Assembly (NCBI GenBank): GCA_965223085.1 | Contig: OZ244981.1 | Location: 1,736,001-1,800,000 of the forward strand | DNA: 64,000 bases | DNA from: CBDCVO01 sp965223085 | Lineage (GTDB): Bacteria > Pseudomonadota > Gammaproteobacteria > Ga0077536 | Reading direction: 5' to 3' | In this document: in pieces, positions 25,299 through 33,854 of the stretch | Position numbering within the stretch: the first letter of the stretch is position 1 | How the letters are laid out: every line of letters starts with the position of its first letter | The notes under the pieces: model-generated | What the model was told of the DNA's origin: nothing | What the model saw: the letters and a program-made list of their open reading frames with translations, nothing else | Database searches by the model: none | Position numbers and translations under genes: made by a program

Positions 25299-27257
25299 AT
25301 GGAAAGCCGGCTGTTACGTGTCGATTTATCGACTGGTCAGATGATATCTGAGCTCGTTCCTCACAGTTTGTTTGAACGTTGGATCGGCGGTTCTGGTATC
25401 AATAATTGGATCCTGTGGGAGCATTTCCTAAGCCATGATATAGATTGCGATCCACGCGGCCCGGATAACATCTTTGTGTTTGGGATCGGGCCGCTAGCGG
25501 GTACCGGTGTCGGCATAGGCGTGAAAGGACGCATCACGTTTAAGAGCCCCTGTTATGGCATTTTTGGTGATTCTGCCGCAGGAGGAAAGTTTCCATACAT
25601 GTTGCGCTTTTCAGGGTATGACTACATCGCGGTGACAGGGAGTGCCAGCAAACCGGTCTACTTACACATCTGTGATGGAGTCGCTACGCTGCGCGATGCA
25701 ACGCATCTTTGGGGTAAGAATACGTCGGCGACGCACGTCGCATTGCGCGCGGAGCTCGGTGACTATCCTTCGCCGGCACATACGCTGACGATCGGGCAAG
25801 CCGGTGAGTACCAAACGGGAATCGCGGGGGTGGTCGCCGATGGTAACCGCATTCACGCGCGCGGTGGTGGTGGCGCAGTGATGGGCTCTAAAATGCTCAA
25901 GGCCATCGTCGCCCAGGGTAGCGGCGGCGTGAGAGTGCACAATCCGCAAGGCTTGTTGCAATGGGCGGACGGGTTTCGCAAAAAGATCGACGCTAACGAG
26001 GCCGTCTATGGCTTCAAACGTCGCGGCACGCTTGGTGCCGTTGAGATGTATCAGCATATCGGCAGCCATTTTTGGCGCAACCATCAAGGCAATATGTTTC
26101 GGGGGGATGAAGTTCGCTCCGATAATTGGGTAGTGAAATACCACAAGTATTCTGAAGTCTGTTCTGCCGATTGTTTTATCGCCTGTGATGGCCGCTACAA
26201 GCTCGACGGTAGCGAGTCCGCGGCTGCGCAAAAATATAAGGGAGAGACATTTCGCCGGCCCGAATATTTGACTACCGCGAGCAGCGCCGGTGCGCTCGAC
26301 GTGCGAGACTGGGCCGAAATCGCGCATTGGGGCAAGGTTACGAACGAGTTTGGTATCGACAATCAAGACCTTTCGTGTTCGATTAGTTTTGTGATGGAAC
26401 TAAAGCAACGCGCGTTGATTTCGGAGCCTGACATTGCGGAGCTTTTTGATCGCGATCAAAGTCTCGAGTGGGGAGATATGGACGCCATCGAGGAATGCCT
26501 CGTAGATGTGGCGTGTCAGCGAAACTTGTTCGGAAAATTATTCAACGACGGACCTTATTGGGGTGCGCTACGTTACTCGGAGATGAAAGGGCAGAATTTC
26601 ATGAAGTATGCGACCTACGGCAAAGGAGGTGCAGCATTTACCGAAGAGTCACGACCGTTTCCAACTTGGATGAACAATATGGCCGTAGCGTCACGTGGTG
26701 CGGACCATTTGAAGGGGATCGGTTTGATCGAAAAATTTCAACGTCGTGATCTATCACAGCGATATTTCGGCCGTCTCGAAGCTGCCGATCCATCTATCCC
26801 AGACCTCAAAGGCGCATCTACGGCCGTGATAGAAAATCAAGTGGCGTTAATAAACGCCTACGGCGTTTGCCTGTTTCATTGGTTGTTAGATCCCGTCGGT
26901 TACGCGCCTGAAGAATACTATAGTCGTGCTTACGCCGAAGTCACCGGGATCGATCGCAGCGCTGCCGAATTGATGCGTGACGGTGAGCGGATCTGCAATC
27001 TCGAAAAAGCATTCAATTCGCGGCTTGGTCTGCGCCGTGAACACGACACGGTGTGCGAACGATGGATGCACGAACCGACTACCGAAGGTTTATATCCTGG
27101 GCGCGTTGCAGCGACGAACTTCAACGCGGTCTTAGATGAATATTATGAATGGCGAGGTTGGGATAAACGCAGCGGTTTGCAAACGCATGCGCGGCTTGCG
27201 TCCCTTGATCTCGACGATGTCGCTGAGGTGCTGGAGGCCGACGGCGCGCTTGCTTAG
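25299..27257 (+). CDS. Aldehyde ferredoxin oxidoreductase family protein (tungsten/molybdenum bis-pyranopterin)
   Basis: AOR-family enzymes oxidise aldehydes to carboxylates, or reduce acids or aromatic CoA esters, using a bis-pyranopterin W or Mo and one 4Fe-4S cluster. The 652-residue protein has the N-terminal AFOR domain (LSTGQMISELVPHSLFERWI, IGGSGINNW, GPLAGTGVGIGVKGR) and the pterin-binding GGGGAVMGSKMLKAI. The cluster cysteines are Cys288, Cys292 and Cys296 in CSADCFIACDG, with Cys524 (YGVCLF) as the likely fourth; the first spacing is CX3C where Pyrococcus AOR has CX2C. It is flanked by its own 4Fe-4S subunit and a MoaD-like protein. Enteric YdhV (partner YdhY) is the closest analogous layout. 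The substrate is unknown. Confidence 0.92.
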   Translation: MESRLLRVDLSTGQMISELVPHSLFERWIGGSGINNWILWEHFLSHDIDCDPRGPDNIFVFGIGPLAGTGVGIGVKGRITFKSPCYGIFGDSAAGGKFPYMLRFSGYDYIAVTGSASKPVYLHICDGVATLRDATHLWGKNTSATHVALRAELGDYPSPAHTLTIGQAGEYQTGIAGVVADGNRIHARGGGGAVMGSKMLKAIVAQGSGGVRVHNPQGLLQWADGFRKKIDANEAVYGFKRRGTLGAVEMYQHIGSHFWRNHQGNMFRGDEVRSDNWVVKYHKYSEVCSADCFIACDGRYKLDGSESAAAQKYKGETFRRPEYLTTASSAGALDVRDWAEIAHWGKVTNEFGIDNQDLSCSISFVMELKQRALISEPDIAELFDRDQSLEWGDMDAIEECLVDVACQRNLFGKLFNDGPYWGALRYSEMKGQNFMKYATYGKGGAAFTEESRPFPTWMNNMAVASRGADHLKGIGLIEKFQRRDLSQRYFGRLEAADPSIPDLKGASTAVIENQVALINAYGVCLFHWLLDPVGYAPEEYYSRAYAEVTGIDRSAAELMRDGERICNLEKAFNSRLGLRREHDTVCERWMHEPTTEGLYPGRVAATNFNAVLDEYYEWRGWDKRSGLQTHARLASLDLDDVAEVLEADGALA

Positions 27258-27350
27258 TTGCGCTGATCCGTTGTTCTTTTGCTTCCGTTCCCGTTTGCGG
27301 CGCCACACGGTTTTGTTTCCAGCTGCTATCGCTTAAAAGGATTTATCGTT

Positions 27351-27635
27351 ATGACGATTCAGGTAATCGTGGAATATCACGCGCGTTTCCGCGAAATAGC
27401 GGGCGTGGGCGAAGAGACCTTCGTGCTCGAGGAGCCGAGTATGGCTGAGTTGGCGGAGCGCATCGCGACCAAGCACGGCGAGCACATGCGTGCCTTGTTG
27501 ATCGATCAAGTAAACCAAACGCTCAATACTAACGGTACGATGTATATGAATGCTGAGGGTCAGCGCGTATTTATCGAAGATAAACTCGCAAACGGTGAGC
27601 GGATTACGTTTCTTGTTGGCATCGCGGGCGGCTGA
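27351..27635 (+). CDS. MoaD/ThiS-family sulfur carrier
   Basis: A 94-residue beta-grasp protein ending in GIAGG. The free C-terminal Gly-Gly is the thiocarboxylate-bearing tail of MoaD and ThiS. An AAAAGGA ribosome site precedes the ATG and the gene follows the AOR gene by 93 bp. MoaD supplies sulfur to molybdopterin synthase, and extra MoaD-like proteins are common beside AOR-type tungsten enzymes, so a dedicated role in tungstopterin formation is a reasonable inference. A ThiS-like role in another pathway cannot be excluded. No MoaE is visible. Confidence 0.87.
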   Translation: MTIQVIVEYHARFREIAGVGEETFVLEEPSMAELAERIATKHGEHMRALLIDQVNQTLNTNGTMYMNAEGQRVFIEDKLANGERITFLVGIAGG

Positions 27636-27819
27636 CTGCAGAGCAGGGGGACCGGCTAGCAATGGCCCCGATGCGATGGCGGTAACCGTGAACCGCTCGC
27701 ACCCGATCTTGAAAATTCAGTTCGAGATCAGAGGCCGTCGACATAGAAACCGATCGTCAGCCTGCGAGTGTGGCGGTTAATACCGTCCTTCGGTACTGTG
27801 CGCGCCTCAATTGCGATAG

Positions 27820-28605
27820 TTACAGGGAATCGAGAAAGGCGATGAGCGCTTCTGTGAACAACTCCGGCTGTTCCAAATTCGATACATGTGCCGCATCGAG
27901 TTCGATATATCGCGCATTGCGTACTCGATTATGCATCTCGCGCATAGTCTCCGGGCTCGCGCCCACGTCGTGTTTTCCGGCGATGAAAAGTGTCGGTGTC
28001 GTCAGTTCGCCGAGGCGATCCAGATAGTTCAGCTCCTTAATCGCGGCGCAAGTCGCAATATAACCGTCGCGCGATGTGGCGCTAACCACGCCGCGAACTT
28101 TATTGACCATGGCTTCGTTGCGACGCCGAAAATCGGCCGTAAACCAACGTTCGAGGGTGGCATCGAGCACACTATCAAGACCCCCTGCGCGCACCGTCTC
28201 TATGCGATCCTGCCACGCAGAGACCCCAGCGGGTGGGGTGGTCGCGAACGCATTAGCAACGGTGATGCTGGCGACCCGCCGTGGGTAGGTCAAAGCCAAA
28301 CCCAGTGCTGTCATCCCACCCATCGACAGACCGACGAAGTGGGTTTGTTTGATCTCAAGCGCATCCAGCAACGCGACCGCGTCATCGACGAGATCGCCAA
28401 AGCAATAGGGTTCAGGCGGGACGCTACTGCCGCCGTGGCCACGCTGGTCATAACGTAAAACCCGGAAGCGCTCGCGCAAGGTTTGCGCTTGCGGTTCCCA
28501 CATCTCTAGGTTCGCGCCAAGGGAATTCGAAAACATGACCACGGCTTGATCCGGTGGGCCTTCCAGCACGTAATTAGCGCGAAAATTCTTCGTATCAATG
28601 TACAT
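27820..28605 (-). CDS. Alpha/beta-hydrolase, 3-oxoadipate enol-lactonase-like (PcaD)
   Basis: A 261-residue hydrolase with the PcaD-type N-terminus (FSNSLGANLEMWEPQAQTL), nucleophile elbow GLSMGGMTALGLAL (Ser), acid in AGKHDVGAS and His in AAHVSNLEQPELF. PcaD opens beta-ketoadipate enol-lactone in aromatic degradation. The sequence fits well over its length, but no other pca genes are nearby, and carboxymuconolactone or general esterase functions are possible. It is convergent with the AOR module. Confidence 0.83.
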   Translation of the reverse strand: MYIDTKNFRANYVLEGPPDQAVVMFSNSLGANLEMWEPQAQTLRERFRVLRYDQRGHGGSSVPPEPYCFGDLVDDAVALLDALEIKQTHFVGLSMGGMTALGLALTYPRRVASITVANAFATTPPAGVSAWQDRIETVRAGGLDSVLDATLERWFTADFRRRNEAMVNKVRGVVSATSRDGYIATCAAIKELNYLDRLGELTTPTLFIAGKHDVGASPETMREMHNRVRNARYIELDAAHVSNLEQPELFTEALIAFLDSL

Positions 28606-28892
28606 AAGTGATCCTATTTAAGCTAGAAACCTCATTTGCACGGCATTCAAGGTGCGTTTCGCGTGTTGTCCGGCAAGGCATCACGAGGCGGACTAGTTGA
28701 CTTATTCCACCGAGTTATAACGCCGCCAGCACCAAGCGAAACGTGCATTCGCTGTCATAGCGGCGTTCACCCAATGCGTGAAGAGTTCGACACGTTATCA
28801 TCGGTACACCAATAACGTGTAGCTTGCTCGAAGCGGTCAAGTGAGGATTCTAAGTTTAGCTAGTGGCAAAAACAAACTCATTGCGCCTAACT
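28606..28892. other. Short intergenic stretch without recognised features
   Basis: No gene, repeat or terminator is visible. It precedes the PcaD-like gene on the minus strand and follows the end of the Wzz-fusion gene, so it probably holds the promoter of the former. Confidence 0.35.
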
Positions 28893-30884
28893 CTAGGTGT
28901 GAAACGTGGGATAAAGACGCTCGATCTCGTTCCACTCGCGCCCACCGGGTGAGGCGTAGCTCGCATAAGCAGCGAGCTGAGTTGGGCCCAGCGATCCGAC
29001 TAAGCGTGGCAATTCGCCAAGCTTTAAACCTTGACGAATTAGATAGAGGATATAGGTATGGCGCAATGTTTGAGTGCCGATTTGCGTCGAATCGGCGAGT
29101 GCCGCGTCGTGGGCGATAAAATTAATCATGGCGTCGAGATCTTCGCTGCCTAGCGGCTGACCGCGCCTGTCTCGGAACAAGGGACCCGCTGGCGGGCTCA
29201 GCGATGCCGCCAAGCGCCCGGCGACGGGCAGCGCCGGCTCGGGTAGTTTGAAATCTAGCTGACGGTGCGGCAAGTTTATGAGACCTTGCTGCAGATCAAC
29301 ATCTGACCAATTAAGCGCGCACAACTCTTCGCGGCTCAGGCCCGATAACAACAAAATAATAAGTAGTTTTCCGTCGTCCGGGGCAGCTTTTAGTAAGGCC
29401 GATACTTCCGCAGGGATCAATTCACGTGGCGCGGGAGCATCTAAGGCCAAATTTTCACCGTGATGGTCGAGCGCGACATTTCGCGGCCTACCGTCGGGGG
29501 GCAACAAATGCGTATGGTACGAGTAGATTTGCGGCTGCATTTGCTCCGCCGCAATCCCCGCCGGTGTATCCCGGTTTAAATAGTCGTAGAGCAAGCTCGC
29601 TATCAGCGCTAGCAGAAAGGAACCGCCCAAACTTATGCTCGCATCGCGGCGAAAATCAGGGCGAATCGGTGAACCTGGTTGGCTCGGCTGCGACAGAACG
29701 CGTACGTCGGGAAAAAAATCTTCGCCGGCAAGCCGTGTCTGGAGCACGCGTTCACGCAGTGGTTTCGCTTGCAGTTCGAACTGTTCGAGTTCTTGTTGCA
29801 AGGCTTCGTATTCAGAGAAGCGTTGACTGAACTCGCCTAACTGCTCTTTGAGTGCGGCGTGTTGCGCAAGCAGCGTCTGATAGTTTGTCTGTGCACTGAT
29901 CGCGGCGCGCTCTGCTTCCGCCAAAGCTTCGCGACGCGCCTTTTGCTTTTTGCTAGCTAAGGCCTGTTCGGCACGCCGAAGATTCTCGCGCGCAGCTTGT
30001 ATTTCTGGAGCGATACTCGTGAACTTCTCGGTAAATTGATCGTTATAGGCAGCCACTTGGTCACGGATTTCTTGGACACGCTCTTCGAGGCGCTCGATCG
30101 CGGTTCGATCTCTTCCTTGCGTGATGGATTCGCCCGCCGCTGCGGCAGCGCGCATCGCTTCAAGCGCGGCATTTGCCCTTAAGCGGTCTTCCTCGGCGCG
30201 ATTAATAGCGTCATTCAGCCCGTTCAGTTTTGCAATGTTCCTATTCTCGGTGCGTTCGCGTGACGAAATATCGTGTTGCGCCGTAAAAACGGCTATTTTT
30301 TTTTGTTGCGCATCGATCAATTCCTCGAGATCTTGCAGTTGATCGCGCCATTTCGTGTGGTCCGAATTGGAACTACGTTGCATGCGTGCATTGCGATAGT
30401 GGAAATAGGCGTCAAGCCACGCTTGCAAGAAACGTGGTTGCAGCGCTTTATCCCGTCCCTCAACCGTGACGGTTAGCACGTTCGTATCGGCGATGTACGT
30501 GGCATCGAACACGCTGCGCAGCCAGCTCGGGTTCGGCTGTGTATGTTTAGAATAGAAAAGCGAATCGTTATCGACGATTATCTGATTTAGAACCGGCTCG
30601 CTGAGCAGCAGGCTTTTTTCAGTGGCGAGGTGCTGTGCGGCACCGTGGTTGAGCGGTCGGGCTTGTTCGCGACCGTTGCCGATGGAGGTTCGAGGAGGTT
30701 CCACCAGTAGCGTTGCTTCGCTTTGATACAGTGCGGGCCGGGCAAACGTATAGGCCAGGCTCGCGAGCGCCGCGAGCGCGAAAACGAGGAAAAAGATTTT
30801 TATCCGGCGTGCCCGCCGATCCACAATTTGGCCGCCGGGGCCCGGCTCGTGGTGCGCGTCGGTGTTTGGGGGTGGTCGGCTCAT
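28893..30884 (-). CDS. Wzz/GumC-type chain-length protein fused to a tyrosine-recombinase-like domain
   Basis: 663 residues. The front half is a polysaccharide co-polymerase: a first membrane helix (about residues 29-49) followed by PALYQSEATLLVEP, a long periplasmic coiled-coil (about 150-400, rich in Ala/Glu/Gln), then the Pro-rich lead-in QPSQPGSPIRP and a second helix (about 425-445). The C-terminal 200 residues, which should be cytoplasmic, look like the catalytic domain of a phage integrase/tyrosine recombinase: RELIPAEVSALLKAA, SGLSREELCALNWSDVD, TLRHTYILYLIRQG and LGPTQLAAYASYA. The box I Arg is Ser (about 517), the first His of box II is Thr and the second is Pro, while Arg608 and Tyr643 remain. 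It is probably recombination-dead. ATG chosen at MSRPPPN; a frame 13 codons longer exists. No exopolysaccharide cluster is adjacent. Confidence 0.8.
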   Translation of the reverse strand: MSRPPPNTDAHHEPGPGGQIVDRRARRIKIFFLVFALAALASLAYTFARPALYQSEATLLVEPPRTSIGNGREQARPLNHGAAQHLATEKSLLLSEPVLNQIIVDNDSLFYSKHTQPNPSWLRSVFDATYIADTNVLTVTVEGRDKALQPRFLQAWLDAYFHYRNARMQRSSNSDHTKWRDQLQDLEELIDAQQKKIAVFTAQHDISSRERTENRNIAKLNGLNDAINRAEEDRLRANAALEAMRAAAAAGESITQGRDRTAIERLEERVQEIRDQVAAYNDQFTEKFTSIAPEIQAARENLRRAEQALASKKQKARREALAEAERAAISAQTNYQTLLAQHAALKEQLGEFSQRFSEYEALQQELEQFELQAKPLRERVLQTRLAGEDFFPDVRVLSQPSQPGSPIRPDFRRDASISLGGSFLLALIASLLYDYLNRDTPAGIAAEQMQPQIYSYHTHLLPPDGRPRNVALDHHGENLALDAPAPRELIPAEVSALLKAAPDDGKLLIILLLSGLSREELCALNWSDVDLQQGLINLPHRQLDFKLPEPALPVAGRLAASLSPPAGPLFRDRRGQPLGSEDLDAMINFIAHDAALADSTQIGTQTLRHTYILYLIRQGLKLGELPRLVGSLGPTQLAAYASYASPGGREWNEIERLYPTFHT

Positions 30885-31078
30885 GACCACGCATACTACC
30901 CATTTCGGCGGCGCAATAACCACTCCACAGTATTATTGCCGCCGTAGTGGCTTAGAGGCACCGATAATGATGCGAATACACGCTGGGGAATACCCGCTAG
31001 CTACCGTTTCGAGGCGGCCGGGGCTATCACTACATGGTTGAAATCGTTGAGAAATCCCAATAGGGAGCTGTTTTGTTA

Positions 31079-31846
31079 ATGAACCGGGAGACCGTAAACC
31101 AACACCACCAACGCCGCATCGAGATCGACGGTACCGTCAATTTTCGCGACCTCGGCGGTCTTCCGACGACCACCGGCAGGCGCATTAAAGCAGGCCTGCT
31201 GTTTCGAGCTGATAGTTTGGCCGACCTCAACCGCGCGGGTCAGGTTGCGTTAAGCCAGCTCCGGCTGAAAACGATCATCGATTTTCGCTCGCATGAGGAG
31301 CGTTCTCGCCATCCTGATCGCCTACCAGAGCCTAATACCTACCGCGTGCACCCGTTGGGTTTTCTGCCGCTCGGCAATCGCGATATGTTTAGCGCCGTTA
31401 ACTCGCGTACCCTCGATGCAGCGGGGGCTAGCGTCGCAATGCAGACACAGTATCGTCGCATCGCACTCGACCACCTAGGCATATTTCGCGCGATGTTTCG
31501 GATATTGAAACCTTCGACTAACTATCCCGTTTTGCTTCACTGCACTAGCGGTAAGGATCGCACGGGTGTGGGAATTGCGCTGATTTTACGTACGATAGGC
31601 GTCGAGCTCGAAAGTATTTTTGATGATTATGTCGTATCAAACGATTTTCGTCGCAAACTAGACTACTTCGACGACGGCGCGGATAAGACTGTTATAGAAT
31701 CCATTCTGGCAGCGCGCCAGGAATATTTGGCTGCCGCTTTTGCCGGCATCGATGCGAGCTACGGAGATTTCGATAGTTTTGTTCGTGACGGCTTGGAATT
31801 ATCGCCCGCAGCAGTCGCAGACTTAAGCGCTAAACTACTCCTCTAG
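31079..31846 (+). CDS. Tyrosine-phosphatase family protein (CX5R, dual-specificity-like)
   Basis: A 255-residue cytoplasmic protein of the bacterial tyrosine-phosphatase family related to LipA/PTEN-like enzymes: VNFRDLGGLPTTTGRRIKAG at the N-terminus, IIDFRSHEER, and the P-loop HCTSGKDRTG with Cys155 and Arg161. These hydrolyse phosphotyrosine, or phosphoinositides in some homologues. It is transcribed divergently from the Wzz-fusion gene, with about 190 bp between starts. Tyrosine phosphatases often accompany Wzc/Wzz proteins, but here no BY-kinase is present. The ATG follows an AGGGAG ribosome site; a TTG two codons upstream is the alternative. Confidence 0.88.
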   Translation: MNRETVNQHHQRRIEIDGTVNFRDLGGLPTTTGRRIKAGLLFRADSLADLNRAGQVALSQLRLKTIIDFRSHEERSRHPDRLPEPNTYRVHPLGFLPLGNRDMFSAVNSRTLDAAGASVAMQTQYRRIALDHLGIFRAMFRILKPSTNYPVLLHCTSGKDRTGVGIALILRTIGVELESIFDDYVVSNDFRRKLDYFDDGADKTVIESILAARQEYLAAAFAGIDASYGDFDSFVRDGLELSPAAVADLSAKLLL

Positions 31847-31868
31847 CGCCCGATAGGACGATCTCGGC

Positions 31869-33440
31869 TTAGCGTTTGTCGCCTTCTGCGAGTGGCATGG
31901 TGTGTTCATCCGCAATTCCCGGCAAGGTCGGTATATCACCTGGCGCTGGTATCTCCACCGCATCGGCGTGCTGTTCACCGAGGCTGTTACGGAGTTCGTC
32001 TAGCGTTTTTTTCTGCGCTGCTAGTGCTTTGCCATAAGCTTGCAGTTCGACGTAATGGCTGCGCAGTTGGCGGATTTTTTGTTGCATTTCGCTGCGGTAC
32101 TGTGCTTCCAGCGCTGCTATCTTCTCGGTTACTTGCGCTTGCGCGTCGGCCTTGATTTCTTCGAGTTGCGCTTTAAAAGCGGCCTCGCAACGGTTGCGTT
32201 CTGTGCGTACGGCGGCTGCAACTGCGTCCTCTTCCAGGGGTAGTGCCGCCGGCTCCGGTGCGGGTGGCGGGTCTACAGCGTTGTCTGCATTGACAGTTGT
32301 AGGTGGTGCTTCCGGGCTAGCATTCGTGGGCAAGGTGGTTGTGGGCGGGAGCGCCGCTGTTTGTAGCTTTGTGGGTGCAAATGTCGTCGTGTTGTGCGTG
32401 CTTTGTAGTTCACCCTCGTATAGATAGGCGTCGAATCCACGCTCGACCAGCAAGTAACATCCCAGGGCGCTGGTATTGAGGTCGTCACTGCAAACGATGT
32501 AGGTATCCTCACGATTAAGCCCCTCGCGCTTGAGCCGTAGCAACGCCACTGGCACATTCAGCGCGCCGAGCATCGATCCGCTAACGAAACTCGCTTCGTC
32601 GCGAACGTCTAACCAATAGGCACCTTTTTCTACTAGCCGCTCGGCATACTCGCGCGATGCATGACGCAACAACGGGTCTCGAATTAGTTCGATAAAGTCA
32701 TTTTTTGCGATCCGCATGACACTACCACTAGTGAGCATTCTCACAGTGGCATTGCGATTCGAACCTGTAACTAGCGCTTCTTCTCCGAAAGCTGTTCCCG
32801 GTCCTTTTACTCCGAGGCGATATTCACGGCCATTTGAATCAGTGCGAGCAATTTCCACGGAGCCGGATTTTAGGACGTAATAAAAATCTCCCGGGTCACC
32901 TTGATTGACGACGGTATCTCCCGTCTCTAAAGGAAGTTCTTCAATCTTCAACAACGCTCGTTGAATATTGATGGCGTTCATCTGTGCGAAGACACCGTAG
33001 CTAAGCGCACGTTCGAGCCCGTCCATGCTGCCCCAATCATCCATGTCGACGAGCTCCGCGGCGGAGGCCGGTGGAGCGCTTAGTGCCAACTCCACTTGCC
33101 GCTTATAAATCGAGTAGGGAATCAGCAGGAGGTGGCTGTCTTGCAGTGCGCTCAACGGAGCCTGTGTTTGTCCGGGTTCAAATATCGGCGCCGCCAGGGG
33201 GTGCGCGGTAGCGTCGTGTACGATGGGTTTGCCTTTTGGGTTTTGTTGACGCAGCTTACCCGCGAGCAGAAAAACGATATGGGTACCGTTGTTGACCGTG
33301 CTGGGCAATTCTGACCCTTCCGCGTAAAAACTGGTCGAACTTTTTTTTCGCAGAGATTCGCGGTAGTTCCTCGGCAGTTCGGCCAATGGTCGCAGACTCG
33401 CGATCGCGTGCTCGATATCTAGTGACATGCTGGTGTCCAT
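31869..33440 (-). CDS. Cyclic-nucleotide-binding, rhodanese-like, coiled-coil protein
   Basis: A 523-residue soluble protein of unusual make-up. Residues 1-130 look like a degenerate cNMP-binding fold. Residues 150-265 are a clear cNMP-binding domain (GDTVVNQGDPGDFYYVLKSG, then FGEEALVTGSNRNATV, the phosphate-binding cassette with its Arg). Residues 270-350 are a rhodanese-like domain (WLDVRDEASFVSGSMLGALN), where the catalytic loop reads VCSDDLNTSALGC. A Pro/Thr/Ala-rich linker follows, then a Glu/Gln/Lys-rich coiled coil (about 420-495) and a disordered tail. No DNA-binding or membrane region is visible. It may sense a nucleotide and relay it by protein contacts; function unknown. It converges on the phosphatase gene with 22 bp between stops. 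Confidence 0.8.
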   Translation of the reverse strand: MDTSMSLDIEHAIASLRPLAELPRNYRESLRKKSSTSFYAEGSELPSTVNNGTHIVFLLAGKLRQQNPKGKPIVHDATAHPLAAPIFEPGQTQAPLSALQDSHLLLIPYSIYKRQVELALSAPPASAAELVDMDDWGSMDGLERALSYGVFAQMNAINIQRALLKIEELPLETGDTVVNQGDPGDFYYVLKSGSVEIARTDSNGREYRLGVKGPGTAFGEEALVTGSNRNATVRMLTSGSVMRIAKNDFIELIRDPLLRHASREYAERLVEKGAYWLDVRDEASFVSGSMLGALNVPVALLRLKREGLNREDTYIVCSDDLNTSALGCYLLVERGFDAYLYEGELQSTHNTTTFAPTKLQTAALPPTTTLPTNASPEAPPTTVNADNAVDPPPAPEPAALPLEEDAVAAAVRTERNRCEAAFKAQLEEIKADAQAQVTEKIAALEAQYRSEMQQKIRQLRSHYVELQAYGKALAAQKKTLDELRNSLGEQHADAVEIPAPGDIPTLPGIADEHTMPLAEGDKR

Positions 33441-33854
33441 GCTAAATAGTGCGCCGCTCTATCGTAATAGGCGTGATAGGTTAGGAATTTTATTCCGCTT
33501 ATACTCATCTCTAGCGGCTAAATGTATCCCTGGCTTGAATCGCTCGGCCAACGTTTGGCATGCGACGCTGAGCACAGCGGCCCGTTGGTACCACAGAATG
33601 CCTCGCCGACAGTATCCAGCCGCGAACGCAGGTTGTTGAGGCTCGTGTCTCGACGGTCTCACAAACGCCTCACACTGGGTCAGTTTCGACGGTTGAGCCA
33701 CATTATACGTTACCCATGCATACGCGTCCTGAGCGTCGCGGCATACCGGGTCCGCTGACGCGCACACTGAAGCCTGAATTGCTAAGATAGCGTGACGCCA
33801 GGACTTTAATACGACGAATTCTCTGTTAGCGCACTTACTTCGGCGGATAAAAAC
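33441..33854. other. Gene-free stretch between divergent genes
   Basis: A 147-codon minus-strand frame is open here but has no family resemblance and runs into the start of the LLM gene, so it is not called. No repeat or promoter consensus stands out. It must contain the promoters of both flanking genes. Confidence 0.4.

Noticed and set aside
28893..30884. Wzz-fusion gene as an active integrase marking a genomic island
   Set aside because: Box I Arg and both box II His positions are changed, there is no adjacent tRNA or att repeat, and neighbouring genes look chromosomal.
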